A stretch of DNA of 13,501 nucleotides, taken from contig CAMVIO010000032.1 in assembly GCA_947167555.1 (NCBI GenBank), forward strand, positions 1 through 13,501, given 5' to 3'. Below, in pieces: positions 13,126-13,501 of this stretch. How positions within the stretch are numbered: position 1 is the stretch's first letter; each line of letters starts with the position of its first letter. A program made the translations under genes and the position numbers. The notes under the pieces are model-generated. The model was not told where the DNA came from, did no database searches, and saw only the letters and a list, made by a program, of their open reading frames with translations. Origin of the DNA: an uncultured Selenomonadales bacterium (GTDB taxonomy: Bacteria > Bacillota > Negativicutes > Selenomonadales > Selenomonadaceae).

Positions 13126-13473
13126 TTATTCCATTGTGGCGGTGCCGTCGCCGTTCAGGGCGATTACTTTCGTATTCATCAGATCGAGGCGCATCCAGTA
13201 AAGGCCGCTGCCGTCCTTGAATTTCACCTGTATATCCCAGTACCGTTCTTTTCTTTTTCCGAATTTGACTTCCAACGCTTCGCCGTTGGAGAGGATTTGG
13301 GAACCGAGGATATCTTCTTCCCATTTCTCGGTTTCCGACGGGCTGACGTTCACGGCGTAGATGTCGTAGCCGGTGCGGTTCACGAGGATGAAATCCTGTG
13401 CGCCCGCCGTCGCGGTGGACGCGGCGAGAACGAGCATCGTTGCCGCGAGAAAAAGGGCGCGTATCGTTTTCAT
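13126..13473 (-). CDS. small secreted protein of unknown function
   Basis: The product is 115 residues, reading leftwards. MKTIRALFLAATMLVLAASTATAGAQ is a typical Sec signal peptide with cleavage likely after an AxA site near residues 22-26. The mature ~90 residues read as beta-rich, with short strands: FILVNRTGYDIYAVNVSPS, WEEDILGSQILSNGEALEV, then WDIQVKFKDG. This resembles a family of small exported proteins common in Negativicutes and Proteobacteria that share the VNRTGYDI...VSPS...W pattern; I know no established function. I chose ATG 13473 over an in-frame GTG at 13482 because AAAGAAG lies about 8 bases before it, while the GTG would touch that site. Its promoter would lie beyond the window edge. 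The stop is next to the shared terminator. Confidence 0.85.
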   Translation of the reverse strand: MKTIRALFLAATMLVLAASTATAGAQDFILVNRTGYDIYAVNVSPSETEKWEEDILGSQILSNGEALEVKFGKRKERYWDIQVKFKDGSGLYWMRLDLMNTKVIALNGDGTATME

Positions 13474-13501
13474 GCAGCACACTTCTTTCGTTTTTGTTTG
13501 T

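Overview
The window looks like chromosomal DNA from a GC-rich Firmicute, most likely a member of the Negativicutes (Selenomonas-like). The order yaaR - holB - PSP1/ricT - tRNA1(Val) methyltransferase - rsmI - metG - tatD - 3D-domain protein is the conserved Firmicute block known from Bacillus subtilis (yaaR-holB-yaaT-yabB-yabC-metS-yabD-yabE). The high GC, the strong sigma-A-type promoters and the shortened version of the block suggest Negativicutes. The genus is an inference. I see no phage genes, transposase, CRISPR array, tRNA or rRNA.

Layout. Positions 1-1579 hold the end of one TrkH-type potassium transporter subunit and a complete second TrkH, in tandem. Positions 1580-1808 are intergenic: a very good promoter, then about 130 bases of perfect or near-perfect hairpins that would form the 5' leader of the next operon. 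From 1809 to 6126 five genes are packed tightly (yaaR, holB, ricT, trmN6, rsmI), with stop/start overlaps and one 29-base overlap. The operon ends at a textbook terminator. A second transcription unit (promoter near 6158-6186) carries metG and tatD and ends at a terminator at 9135-9164.

Positions 9165-9603 are the most densely regulatory part of the window. They hold several dyads, an 11-base direct repeat bracketing a near-consensus extended -10 promoter, and a roughly 250-base GC-rich leader that folds into at least five hairpins and matches no riboswitch I can recognise. This leads into a membrane-anchored DUF348/3D-domain cell-wall protein without the usual G5 domain (9604-10437, own terminator). 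It is followed by a membrane-anchored metallophosphoesterase with an internal Tat-like motif (10537-11700), then an unrecognised 419-residue cysteine-free protein (11822-13081). A shared hairpin terminator separates that gene from a small secreted protein on the minus strand (13126-13473).

How the genes fit together. The operon joins DNA replication (clamp-loader subunit HolB), RNA-decay and maturation control (RicT) and RNA modification (TrmN6, RsmI). The second unit adds aminoacylation (MetG) and a TatD nuclease. The downstream genes are envelope functions. The points best worth following up are the two structured leaders (1644-1774 and 9350-9603), the operator-like region before 9314, and the unknown protein at 11822-13081 with a motif duplicated at its two ends.
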